Shown in pieces: positions 32,943 through 42,540 of a stretch of DNA of 64,000 bases (its first letter is position 1; each line of letters opens with the position of its first letter). The notes beneath the pieces are model-generated. The model was given only the letters and a program-made list of their open reading frames with translations, searched no databases and was not told where the DNA came from. The position numbers were made by a program, and so were the translations under genes. The stretch is from Pachyseris speciosa (taxonomy: Eukaryota; Cnidaria; Anthozoa; Scleractinia; Pachyseridae), in the NCBI GenBank assembly GCA_016490735.1, contig JAEMWC010000012.1:508501-572500 (forward strand), written 5' to 3'.

Positions 32943-33061
32943 TTTAATGTTTGCGTGATTTCTATTTTCATTTGATTAATTAATCTGATCTCACTGAAAT
33001 CGTTCCCCTAACACTGCACACTCTGCGACTATTGATGATTGACAAATGAATGACGCTTATC
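32943..33061 (+). repeat. 5' LTR remnant of Gypsy element with inverted interior
   Basis: The first 38 bp match the 3' LTR directly. The next about 80 bp (CTGATCTCACTGAAATCG to GAATGACGCTTATCAGA) match the 3' LTR interior (41850-41969) only as reverse complement. The LTR's last about 50 bp are absent and LINE sequence follows. Confidence 0.75.
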
Positions 33062-34995
33062 AGAAGATATCTGCGACTATATCCAATGACAGCATAATGT
33101 CATTTGTAACAGTGAGAAGTGCAGTCTCGGTGCTGTGAAAAATCTTATACGCTGATTGAAGAGGCTCATGTAGATCATTTTCGCCAAGATAGCTATTCAA
33201 TTGCACAAACACCGATTTCTCTATCAATTTAGATAGGAACTTTAAATTTGATACAGGGCGAAAATTACTAAACTGTTCAAAATCTGCGTTTAATTTCTTA
33301 AGAAGAGGTTATAGCAGCGCGACCTTAAGCTCCTTGGGCAGCACTCCAGATGACAATGACAGATTAATCACCCTTCTAAAAATAGGGATAAGACTAGAAT
33401 AGCATTTCCGCATGATACTCGCTGGAAGTGGATCCAGTGCGCATACCTTAATAGCTGAACCCCTAATCAACCCTAAGACGTCTCCATCTGTTACCATTGT
33501 GAACTCGCTAAAGCGGGATGTACACTCAAAGTCCTCTATAGTGCGCTCCCCCAGCTTCTCTTTTCTAACGAGCAACTCATCACGAATTCGCACAATCTTG
33601 GCACTGAAGAAATCAGCAAAGGCATTTGCGAGTTCTTGGTCACTGCTCGCGGACGGATATCTTTTGTCTATACTCCTTTGCAGTAATTTATCAACTGTAC
33701 GAAAAAGTAACTTACTATCATGGACATTTTCCAGAATAACTGCTGAATAATACAGTTCCTTCGCCTTATAAAGCATATCATTTACAACAGTGCACTGTTC
33801 CAAATAATTTACCCTGTCAATTTGAAAACCAGTCGAACGCCATTTACGTTCGAGCCTTCGCCTTCTCCTCTTCTGAATAGCGATTTCCTCATTATACCAA
33901 GGAGCATTAGGTCGAATGACATTGTGCGAGTTCTTTTAGGTGCCAGCTGGTCCAAAGCCCTGCATAACACCTCGTCATACTCTTTTGATACTGACTCAAT
34001 ACTTCGCGAGATACACCTGTCTGACAAACCGGATGAACCAATCATCTCATTGAAAGCATCGAAATCAAATCCCTTTAATTTACGAGAAACAACAGTCCTC
34101 CTCTCGTTTAATGGTTTCCGTAAATTCAAATTAAAGCAAACAGCCTTATGATCCGAGATAAACTGTTCCATAACTGTGACATTCTTTAGGCCTAAGGCAC
34201 CCTCAGTCTCATTCCTTGTAATGACCAAGTCCAAAATATGACCTCGTTTATGGGTGGTTACACACACATGTTGCTTTAAATTGAACGAATCCAGTAACTC
34301 CCCAAATCGTGTCGCGTTCCAATCGGCCTTGTTGTCCATATGGAAATTAAAATCCCCGCATATCAAAAGTTCTTCCGGGCATATTACAGCTTCTTGCAAT
34401 AGAACAGAAAATTCCTCCAGAAAAACTCCAACTGACGCACCCCCTGGGGACGGTAAAACAACAATTGCTCTCAAACTCTCATGAGCAACAAAAGTAACAT
34501 CAATGCATTCAAACGATGTAAAAGAATGCTCAAGTAACCGTGTTTTAGAGCCAATACCTTACTTATAAAGAAGGCCCACGCCTCCTCCTCGCCCTGCCGA
34601 CCGCGGGGTGTGCAGGAGACGATAACCATTCGGACAGAGCTCTCCAATAGTCACTTCACTACCTTCCGTATGCAGCCATGTTTCTGTAATCCCCAACAAA
34701 TCCACCTTGTAATCCACAACAAAGTCTTTAACAATAAGAGTTTTGTTGTATAATGAACGAGCGTTCATAAGGCACGAGGTGAATGCCCTGTTAAACGAAA
34801 ATTTGGGAGCAACACTGATGCGGTCCAAAGAACGAAGATTATGCAAATTAGCTCCCTTTGGAAAAGAATGTCTACTCCACAAATGTCCATTCTTGACCAT
34901 TCCATTTGAAGAGACAATTGTTGTGATCCTTTTATCAGGGCCTGGATTTAGTTTGAACACCAAGTCGCCTACGTCTAACATAAGATGGAAAGTTG
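33062..34995 (-). pseudogene. CR1/L2-like LINE fragment: endonuclease and start of reverse transcriptase
   Basis: Reading right to left: FHLMLDVGD...LNPGP at the N-terminus (34937-34990), CLMNARSLYNKT, LLGITETWLH (endonuclease Glu), then in another frame LLICGDFNFHMD (Asp/Asn), LDLVITRNE, FISDHKAVCFNL (His). The linker leads to VCALDPLPASIMRKCYSSLI and, after a frameshift near 33305, FSNFRPVSNLKFLSKLIEKS and ETALLTVTNDIMLSLD, the first reverse transcriptase motifs. The catalytic YADD box and 3' half are missing; sequence stops at about 33062 against inverted LTR sequence. APE-type nuclease plus RT identifies an autonomous LINE ancestor; this copy is dead. Confidence 0.85.
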
Positions 34996-35079
34996 CATTC
35001 GAATTCGCATAGTAAGCACAAGGTCTTTTGTGTCGCCTGAACCTGATCTTTAGCGAGCCGCGGCGAATGCTTGAGGAGC

Positions 35080-35545
35080 CAATTAATGTTATTCTGCAAA
35101 GCTCAGACGGAGATTATTGCAAGAGCCGTCCCTTACCCTCGACAAAGTTATTTCAATCGGCCGCGACCTCGAAGTTGCGTGCGAGCAAGCCAAAACCATA
35201 GAGAATGCCTCAACCTCAGGAACTGCAACTTTAAACTCGGTTCATCAAAGAGGGAGACCGAATAACTATCGCAAGAGACGGAAACAGTCCGTTCCCCGTT
35301 CGAGAAAACCACCAAATTCAGGAGCAGATGGCAAAGCGCGACCGGTTTGTTTTTGCTGTTGAGAATCGGGTCACAAAGCAAAAAACCCTAACTGCCCTGC
35401 GCTTAAAGCGACTTGCAACGCATGCCACAAGTTTGGTCATTTCTCTCGAATCTACCAAAGTTCTAAGAAGAAAATTGCCGAGGTTCGAGAAGTGTCATGT
35501 CCAGATGATTCAGGCAGGAGTGCTCAACGACTTCTTTTTCTAAAA
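35080..35545 (+). pseudogene. Gypsy gag C-terminus with CCHC knuckles
   Basis: The frame of 35117-35362 reads LTLDKVISIGRDLEVACEQA and a basic stretch, then CFCC followed directly by a TGA where the knuckle normally has Gly. The frame continues ESGHKAKNPNC, ALKATCNACHKFGHFSRIYQ and SSKKKIAEVREVSC to a TAA-free end near 35545. Both CCHC boxes are recognisable except that the last Cys of the second is Tyr. This is the RNA-binding end of Gag; everything N-terminal was lost with the LINE insertion. Confidence 0.75.
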
Positions 35546-36669
35546 GTATTCTTATCCATCCACACAACAAATTGACACTAGAGCAGTCACACCTGATTAA
35601 TAATTAACTTTCGTGGGAAAAAAAGGGCCGATCCTCAGTTCCAGCAAGCGTCAGTATCTAGGATTCTCAGCCAGCAAGGCAATTTACACAAAACTCAACT
35701 CCCAGCCAGGAGAGCTTTCAAACCTTTGTCGTTTACCAGCAAATCGGATTCAAAAAGATATTCGCCAGCCAGCAAGTGTGAGAAAAGTTCCCGGTTCCCA
35801 GCAAAACGGAAATTTAACTCTAACGTGATTTTAAAAAGTGGACTTTAAGGTTTGTAATTGAAGAATTCCCAATAACGTTATTTCTCTCTTTTCCAACCGT
35901 GACAAAGCCAGTCTCAAGGCAAATAGACTGTCATGGTGCACTCAGCTGTATAAATTGGTAGATGCCACTACAGTAACGTTATTACAAAGAAAAGGCCTTA
36001 CTTGTCATTAAATCCTGACAATGAACATCCTCCTCCCTTCGCCGCCAGAGACCTCTGCTCGCAGGGAACCTCCTCCCTTGGTGAAGCACGTACTCTGCAA
36101 ATTTACCCCTTCACAGCGCCTCTCCTTGTGATACATCTAAAAACCCTAATCTCTTCACGATGGTTCTCCTTTAGGTCGTCTTTCTTAATTTCTACGTTTG
36201 TATAATAACAGCAAGCAAGCAGCACGTATCCACCCAAAGGCAAGCTTAATTTTCATATTTTCAGGTATCGTCTGGAAATGGCGAAGCCATTTCAGATGCT
36301 GTTTGAAAGTATTGATCTCTAAGAATGCTGCAAACGATTTCTGTACACAGAAACTGTTGATTACAGCGACATTGCGCATTCTAGTGAACAAAGGCCTTAA
36401 ATTGTTCTTTTTGTTTTTTTTATAAACATGCTGTAATACAACCTTATAATCATGGTATACTTTCTTATTTTGTCTTTTTTTCAAAACCTCCTGTAAATCT
36501 TTAGAAGCAATCTAAATGAGATACGAGTATATAGTATTTTAGTATATACTAAAACAGTGGATAGCGTTGAAGGAGCGCTCTGATTGGCTAGTCAAACTCC
36601 GAATATCCTTTGCTATTTACCTTCGAGCAACTCGCGAGTGTCGTGCTCCCTCGTGTGAATTTCGAAAAA
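35546..36669. other. Non-coding filler between gag remnant and Crypton-like exon
   Basis: No supported gene. Contains a degenerate CCAGC-rich tract (about 35640-35810) and a short palindrome GTATATAGTATTTTAGTATATAC (about 36527-36549). This interval replaces the protease region expected in a Gypsy element. Confidence 0.4.
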
Positions 36670-36781
36670 ATGGCGTCCCGGTTTGCATCCGTGACAAGCG
36701 AAGAAATCATCCAAATTAACAACGAAGCAGTCCCTTAAAACACAAACAAAGCGACTAAATTTGGTTTGGCCGTGTTTAAAG
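36670..36781 (+). pseudogene. Crypton/KIAA1958-like first exon
   Basis: From ATG at 36670 the frame reads MASRFASVTSEEIIQINNEA, then VP, a TAA stop, and NTNKATKFGLAVFKG. It is followed at 36782 by GTAACG, a fair splice donor (AAAG|GTAACG). The pattern MASRF..V...EI..I......NT..ATK....VF is the N-terminus I associate with cnidarian proteins of the KIAA1958/QRICH1 type derived from tyrosine-recombinase Crypton transposons. That identification is from memory of the pattern. The in-frame stop and missing downstream exons make it a pseudogene fragment. Confidence 0.4.
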
Positions 36782-37212
36782 GTAACGGTTTATGTTTTTA
36801 ACCTGAAATTTATCGATAAAAGCCAATGAGAAAGGTTTGTTTACAAATGCAAATTAATCTTGCGGAACCTCACTTGTTCACTTGAAAACCAAAGTTGAAT
36901 GATATTTTTTTACAGAAGGGTTTCAAATACAGAGATAATTTGCAACTCCATTTGAAAAAATGTCGCCACCAGAACTAAACAAATGTTTTCAGAAATTTTA
37001 TCTGTAGTACTAATAAATAGTACTAATAAATAAACAGGATCGAGTGCCACTAAAATGCGAAAAATTCCGCTTTCCTCTCAAAGGCAATGGTTCTAGCTGG
37101 AAATATCTACTCCGTTTTAAAAGCGCCATACTCGGATTGCTTTATTACATTGTTTGCATCTGTTTTTTCAGAATAATTGCTTTTGGTTTTGTTTGTACGA
37201 CACTCAACTGAA

Positions 37213-37650
37213 CCAACCGGTTAGCTCAGTGGTAGAGCACCGGACTACCGTGCGGGAGGTCGCGGGTTCAAACCCCGGCCGGACCAACACTCAGGGTCTT
37301 TAATAATTGAGGAGAAAGTACTGCCTTTGTAATGACATCTACATACGGTTAGACTTTCTAGTCTTCTCGGATAAGGACGATAAACCGTAGGCCCCGTCTC
37401 ACAACTCTTCATAATTCTCTGATTCTGTGGGACGTAAAAGAACCACTAGGGACGTAACAAAACTCTGGCAGTGACCACCCCTAGTGTCTGTCTTAATTTG
37501 ATATTGATATTACGGGGGCACTCATAACTCAACTTCATTAATTGTAAACTGTGTTATAAGCAGCTGGCAAAAGTCCCCCGGCCAGTGTTGTAAAGCGCCT
37601 AGAACAGCTAGTGATATAGGCGCTATATAAATAGAGTTTATTATTATTAT
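37213..37650 (+). mobile_element. tRNA-derived SINE, full length
   Basis: The head GGTTAGCTCAGTGGTAGAGC (A box) and CGCGGGTTCAAACCCCGG (B box) forms a tRNA-like RNA polymerase III promoter. The body has CACTCAGGGTCTTTAATAAT and TCTCGGATAAGGACGATAAA, and the tail GCGCTATATAAATAGAGTTT plus (ATT)n resembles a LINE 3' end. AACTGAA at 37206-37212 and 37651-37657 is the target duplication. A degenerate relative lies at 20945-21175. It is not a functional tRNA gene, since the sequence runs on without a terminator into the SINE body. Confidence 0.9.
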
Positions 37651-37978
37651 AACTGAAACCACTCTAGCCTTAGCTTTTTCCATTTATGCATGTTCTACAA
37701 CTTTCTTCCAGGTGCGTGTACATACTCTATAACTTCATTTTTTCTTCAAAGAGTTGCGGATGGGGACGAATACAATTCAAAAGAAGTGTCAGTTTTACTT
37801 AGGATAACGGCCGGATTGTCTTGAAAACGTTACTGTTAGTTTATCTCACCCTATTTAGCTAACTTCATCCACTGAGCCATGTTTGAACTACTTTGCGAGT
37901 AACTTTCATCAAGTACTGCCCAGTTCACTTCATTTAAGTTCAGCTGTAATTTCCAAACAAACACATCACATCCACACG

Positions 37979-38900
37979 GGTGTAGAGTTTTGCAAGATCT
38001 TAAAGACGTCACAAACACATCCACAGAAGACAGGAAGTGTAGAGTTTTGCAAGATCTTAAGACGTCACAAACACATCCACACGAGTGTAGAGATTTGCAA
38101 GATCTTAAAGACGTCACAAACAAATCCACAGAAGGCAAGAAGTGTAGAGTTTTGCAAGATCTTAAGACGTCACAAACACATCCACACGAGTGTAGAGTTT
38201 TGCAAGATCTTAAAGACGTCACAAACGCATCCACAGAAGGCAAGAAGCGTAGAGTTTTGCAAGATCTTAAGACGTCACAAACACATCCACACGAGTGTAG
38301 AGATTTGCAAGATCTTAAAGACGTCACAAACACATCCACAGAAGGCAAGAAGTGTAGAGTTTTGCAAGATCTTAAGACGACAAACACATCCACACGAATT
38401 TAAAGTTTTGCAAGATCTTAAAGACGTCACAAACACATTCACAGAAGACATGAAGTGTAGAGTTTTGCAAGATCTTAAGACGTCACAAACACATCCACAC
38501 GAGTGTAGAGTTTTGCAAGATCTTAAAGACGTCACAAACACATCCACAGAAGGCAAGAAGTGTAGAGTTTTGCAAGATCTTAAGACGTCACAAACACATC
38601 CACACGAGTGTAGAGATTTGCAAGATCTTAAAGACGTCACAAACACATCCACAGAAGGCAAGAAGTGTAGAGTTTTGCAAGATCTTAAGACGTCACAAAC
38701 ACATTCACACGAGGGTAGAGTTTTGCAAGATCTTAAAGACGTCACAAACACATTCACAGAAGACAAGAAGTGTAAAGTTTTGCAAGATCTTAAGACGTCA
38801 GAAACACATCCACAGAATGCGAGAAGTGTAAAGTTTTGCAAGATCGTAAGGCGTCACAAACACATCCACACGAGTGTGGAGTTTTGCAAGATCAGCTAGC
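37979..38900. repeat. 105-bp minisatellite, about 8.5 units
   Basis: Each unit is two related halves of 57 and 48 bp. Both halves share GTGTAGAGTTTTGCAAGATC then TTAA(A)GACGTCACAAACACAT, followed by CCACAGAAGGCAAGAA in one and CCACACGA in the other. Because 105 is divisible by three and the unit lacks stops in several frames, it yields a 338-residue + ORF (37883-38899) and 180-188 residue - ORFs. These are repeat artefacts, not evidence of a protein. The array ends 40 bp before recognisable Gypsy pol. Confidence 0.9.
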
Positions 38901-38937
38901 AAGATCATAATGCGTCACATCCACAAAGCGGTTTGAG

Positions 38938-40290
38938 TTATACAAAGCCTTCCAAGGCGTCGGGAAGCTGCGCGATTTCTCAATGCAAATTCATGTAGAT
39001 CCGTCAGTTGCACCTATTGCCCAGCCGCCACGTCGAATTCCCTTTCAGATCCGTGCCAAAGTCGAAGATAAAATACGTGAGCTTGAAGAGCTGGAAATCA
39101 TTGAACGTGTCGAAGGGCCAACACCGTGGGTTTCGCCACTCGTTGCTTTGCCCAAACCCAGTGGTGAAGTTCGAGTGTGCGTCGACATGCGCCAAGCAAA
39201 CCAAGCCATTCTGCGAGAGCGTCATCCAATTCCTACAGTGGAAGAGACACTCCAGGAGCTCAATGGAGCGGCAGTGTTTTCGAAACTTGACCTCCGCTGG
39301 GGATATCATCAAATCGAATTAGACCCTGAGTCCCGAGTAATCACCACCTTTGCAACCCATCAAGGCTTGTGGCGTTATAAAAGGCTAATGTATGGTATCT
39401 CTTCTGCCCCCGAAGCCTACCAACACATTATTCAGCAAAGTCTCAGTGGATGCCTAGGCGTGCGAAATATCTCTGACGATATTATCGTTTACGGAAAAGA
39501 TCAAGCTGAGCATGCCCGGAACTTGGAGCAAGTTCTGCAGCAAATCGTAGAGAAGGGACTTACACTAAATAAGGACAAATGCTTGTTTAGTGTACCGCAG
39601 CTCACTTTCTTCGGTTTCAAGGTTTCTTCTGCTGGGATTAGTCCCGATGACCAGAAAGTCTCTGCCATCAAAGATTCCCGGAGGCCTACAAACTCGAATG
39701 AGGTTCGCAGTTTCCTTGGCCTCCTAAACTACTGTGCTAGATTCTTCCCCAACCTAGCTACCGAAGCAGAGCCACTACGTAAGCTTACCCGACAGGACTG
39801 TGAGTGGGAATGGAGTGACCTGCAAGAAACAGCTTTCAACAAGTTGAAGAGTACCCTTACCAGTGATTGCGTGATGAGCCACTATCACTCATATGCGCCC
39901 ACCGAACTGACAGTTAATGCTAGCCCGGTTGGCCTCGGTGCCATCCTTACACAGATCGGACCGGATGGTGTAAGCCGTCCACTTGCCTACGCAAGCCGCA
40001 CACTTTTCGACGTAGAACGTCGCTACTCACAAACAGAAAGAGAGGCTCTGAGTGTTGTTTGGGACTGCGAGCGCTTCCTCTTTGGTGTAGACACTGTTCA
40101 CCGATCTCAAGCCACTGGAAGTGATCTATGGCCCCAAAGCAAAGCCACCAGCAAGAATCGAGAGATGGGCCTTATGGCTACAGCAATACCGATTCCGAGT
40201 TGTCTACAAACCGAGCCCGAAGAATCCTGCCGATGTTCTTTCAAGATTGCCCTTACCAGGCCAGCCAAGACGAGAGAAGTCGGTGTCTGA
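38938..40290 (+). pseudogene. Gypsy reverse transcriptase and RNase H start
   Basis: RRIPFQIRAKVEDKIRELEE leads to the palm: PSGEVRVCVDMRQANQAI, AVFSKLDLRWGYHQIEL (first Asp), RLMYGISSAPEAYQHI, and ISDDIIVYG (YxDD box as ISDD, about 39466-39492). SFLGLLNYCARFFPNLA is the connection. LTVNASPVGLGAILTQIG (Asp replaced by Asn) and SQTEREALSVVW (Glu) belong to RNase H. The frame is lost at about 40105; RNase H ends in the next frame with FRVVYKPSPKNPADVLSRLP. This Ty3/Gypsy polymerase lacks its protease. Confidence 0.85.
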
Positions 40291-41644
40291 TGCTTATATC
40301 AACTTCATTGTCTCCCATGCTGTTCCAGTCGCCCTTTCATTACAAACAATCCGTAAAGAAACGACAGCAGATTCTGTTCTACAACAAATTCAGCGGTGTT
40401 TACATTCTGGCAAGTGGCCCAGAACACCAGACCTACAATCGTATGGCCATCTTAAGGAAGAAATGTCTACTGTGGATGGTATCGTTCTGCGCGGCAGACG
40501 AATAATCATGCCCGAAAGCCTCCGAATGCAAACTCTTCAGCTAGCTCATGAAGGCCATCAGGGAATTGTGAAGACAAAACAGTTGCTGCGTGAAAAGGTT
40601 TGGTGGCCTGGTATTGACAAGCAAACAGAAGAATTCATTGAGCACTGTCTAGCATGCCAAGCACAAGCCCCGTCAGCGAGAAATGAGCCAGTGCAGATGT
40701 CTCCTATGCCAGCATAGCCTTGGGAAATTGTGTACTCTGATATTTGTGGACCATTCCCAACAGGAGAATCAGTCTTAGTCTTGATTGATGGTTTCTCTCG
40801 GTGGCCAGAGATGGAAATTCTTCACAGCACTTCAGCAGAAGCCCTAATACCTCGCCTTGACAAAATATTTGCCACTCATGGATACCCAGAAGAATTAACA
40901 ACAGACAATGGGCCTCAATTCGTGTCAAGCACCATGGAAACGTACCTTCTAAATAGGGATATCAAACATCGCAAAGTCAGCCCTTACTGGCCTCGAGCTA
41001 ATGGCGAAGTAGAACGATTCAATCGCACCTTCGAGAAAGCAGTCAAAGCAGCACACATCGAGGGGAAAGATTGGTGAAAAGGGATGCTTACCTTCCTGAT
41101 GAACTACAGAACAACGCCTCACACCACAACTGGAGAGACACCAGCAAAACTTCTAATGGGTCGTGCACTTCGTACAAAAGTGCCTCAGTTGATTGCTGCA
41201 GCCGAGTCACCAGAAATCACCCGTGCAAGAGAGCGTGATGCTATCCAGAAACAAAAATACAAAGAAAATGTTGACATGTACCTCCGAGTTGCGCACTCAG
41301 CAGTAAGCGTCGGTGACAAACTCCTTCTCAGACAGCCACGTCGTGGCAAGTTGACGACAAGGTTTGATCCCAGGCCTTACGTTGTACTGGAAAGAAAAGG
41401 GCCAAGCCTCATCTTGCAAAGAGGGATATCCCGGCCCATCATGCGAAATGCCTCCCTGGTCCATCGTATTCCAAAGGATGTGCGGACCAAAGACGAAGAC
41501 GAGGAAGACGACGACAGTGATTCCTGTGTGCCAGCACAACCGGAACAGGATGCACACCACAACGTACCTCATGCTGCAGTTCCCACGAGGCCGCAGCGTG
41601 CCAGAAACAGGCCTGGACACCTGAACGATTTTGTCCTGGACTGA
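40121..41644 (+). pseudogene. Gypsy RNase H C-terminus and integrase
   Basis: In one frame through two stop codons (40715-40717 and 41075-41077): the zinc box H-x3-H...C-x2-C in AHEGHQGIVKTKQLLREKVW and EHCLACQAQ, first Asp in VYSDICGPFPTGES, second in LTTDNGPQFVSS, Glu in NGEVERFNRTFEKA. After the second stop come FLMNYRTTPHTTTGETPAKL and LLMGRALRTKVPQ, then VGDKLLLRQPRRGKLTTRFD and PYVVLERKG (the GPY/F module) and an acidic tail ending 41644. Integrase inserts element cDNA. Two nonsense codons kill this copy. Confidence 0.85.
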
Positions 41645-41808
41645 ACGAATCATGTAGATACAAGGACTGTGATTATTTTCAAATCAGAACTGAACTATGA
41701 ACGGACTTGCCTGAAAATTGTATATAATTGTTTTGAAGAAGCATTTCATTTTCCCCCCTTTCTTTTCGGTTTTTTTTTTGTTTGTTTGTTTTCGTTCAAA
41801 AGAAGGGA

Positions 41809-42022
41809 TTTAATGTTTGCGTGATTTCTATTTTCATTTGATTAATAGTTTTCTGATAAGCGTCATTCATTTGTCAATCATCAATAAGATATCCGATATA
41901 CTTACTGGTTTTGATGAATTAGGTCGCAGAGTGGCAGTGTAAGGGAGAATGATTTCAGTGGGCTCAGATTAAATACCTGCCGTGGCTATATTGCGCTTGC
42001 TGTTCTCTTCACGAACATTTCA
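41809..42022 (+). repeat. 3' LTR of Gypsy element
   Basis: 214 bp starting TTTAATGTTTGCG after the AAAAGAAGGGA polypurine tract and ending ACATTTCA directly before the CAGGT target copy at 42023-42027. Confidence 0.75.
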
Positions 42023-42101
42023 CAGGTAGCGTTACGACTTTCGGTTTCGTGAGGTGTCCTTTGCCCAGGCATGGGATTTGGTCTGTGAGTGTCTTTCGCT
42101 A

Positions 42102-42540
42102 AAGCATGGTTTCCATAAGGGTCTGCGATCGGTCTGGAACACGATCTGCGACACGTTGGAGACATATGGAAACAAGTGTCCCCGGCGTCTGCGGCGGTCT
42201 GCGAGGTTCTACTTTCCCGATTGTCTGCGATCATGTGGAAATACACTTCTGCGATCGTCTGCGATCAATTGCGATCCTGCGATCATATCACAGGGTGCAG
42301 AGGAGTTCTGTTCGATCGTACACGACAAAGTCTCACCTTGTTAATTCCAAAATATGTTTACTTTGGCGACAAAGATTGCCGAAATGAAATCCTTCCGATT
42401 TTTGAACGTTTTCTGCTTTCATATCCTTCTACATCCCCCGATCTTGTCTCTCTCTGGTACCGTTTCCGCAATGTTTACGGTAAGTACGTAGTGTAACTAT
42501 CATATAGTGGTTTACCGTGCTCTAATGTGTGTGGCTAGTA
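42102..42540 (+). repeat. Left TIR of 17.3-kb element
   Basis: The outer 200 bp are rich in variants of TCTGCGATCGTCTGCGATCA and CATATGGAAAC, which also fill the right TIR (59220-59418). The inner part has an open frame with YFGDKDCRNEILPIFERFLL and a consensus-like splice donor at about 42479 (ACG|GTAAGT). The right TIR keeps a similar but interrupted frame (DKDCRNKILLICERFL). Confidence 0.7.

Larger units (their letters stand above)
32943..42022 (+). mobile_element. Ty3/Gypsy retrotransposon, rearranged and nested
   Basis: TTTAATGTTTGCGTGATTTC starts both terminal repeats (32943 and 41809). The target CAGGT is duplicated at 32938-32942 and 42023-42027 and occurs once at the paralogous empty site (2488-2492), which fixes the insertion limits. 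AAAAGAAGGGA before the 3' LTR is the polypurine tract. Gag remnants (35080-35545) and RT/RNase H/integrase (38938-41644) are on +. The interior was altered by a LINE (33062-34990, -), a SINE (37213-37650), a Crypton-like exon and a 105-bp minisatellite, with loss of the protease region. Confidence 0.8.

Noticed and set aside
37213..37285. Functional tRNA gene
   Set aside because: The A and B boxes are good, but the sequence continues into a SINE body with target duplications and no T-run terminator after the acceptor end.
37883..38899. 338-residue Lys/His-rich repeat protein
   Set aside because: Comes from the 105-bp minisatellite; comparable ORFs exist on the opposite strand and in a second + frame.
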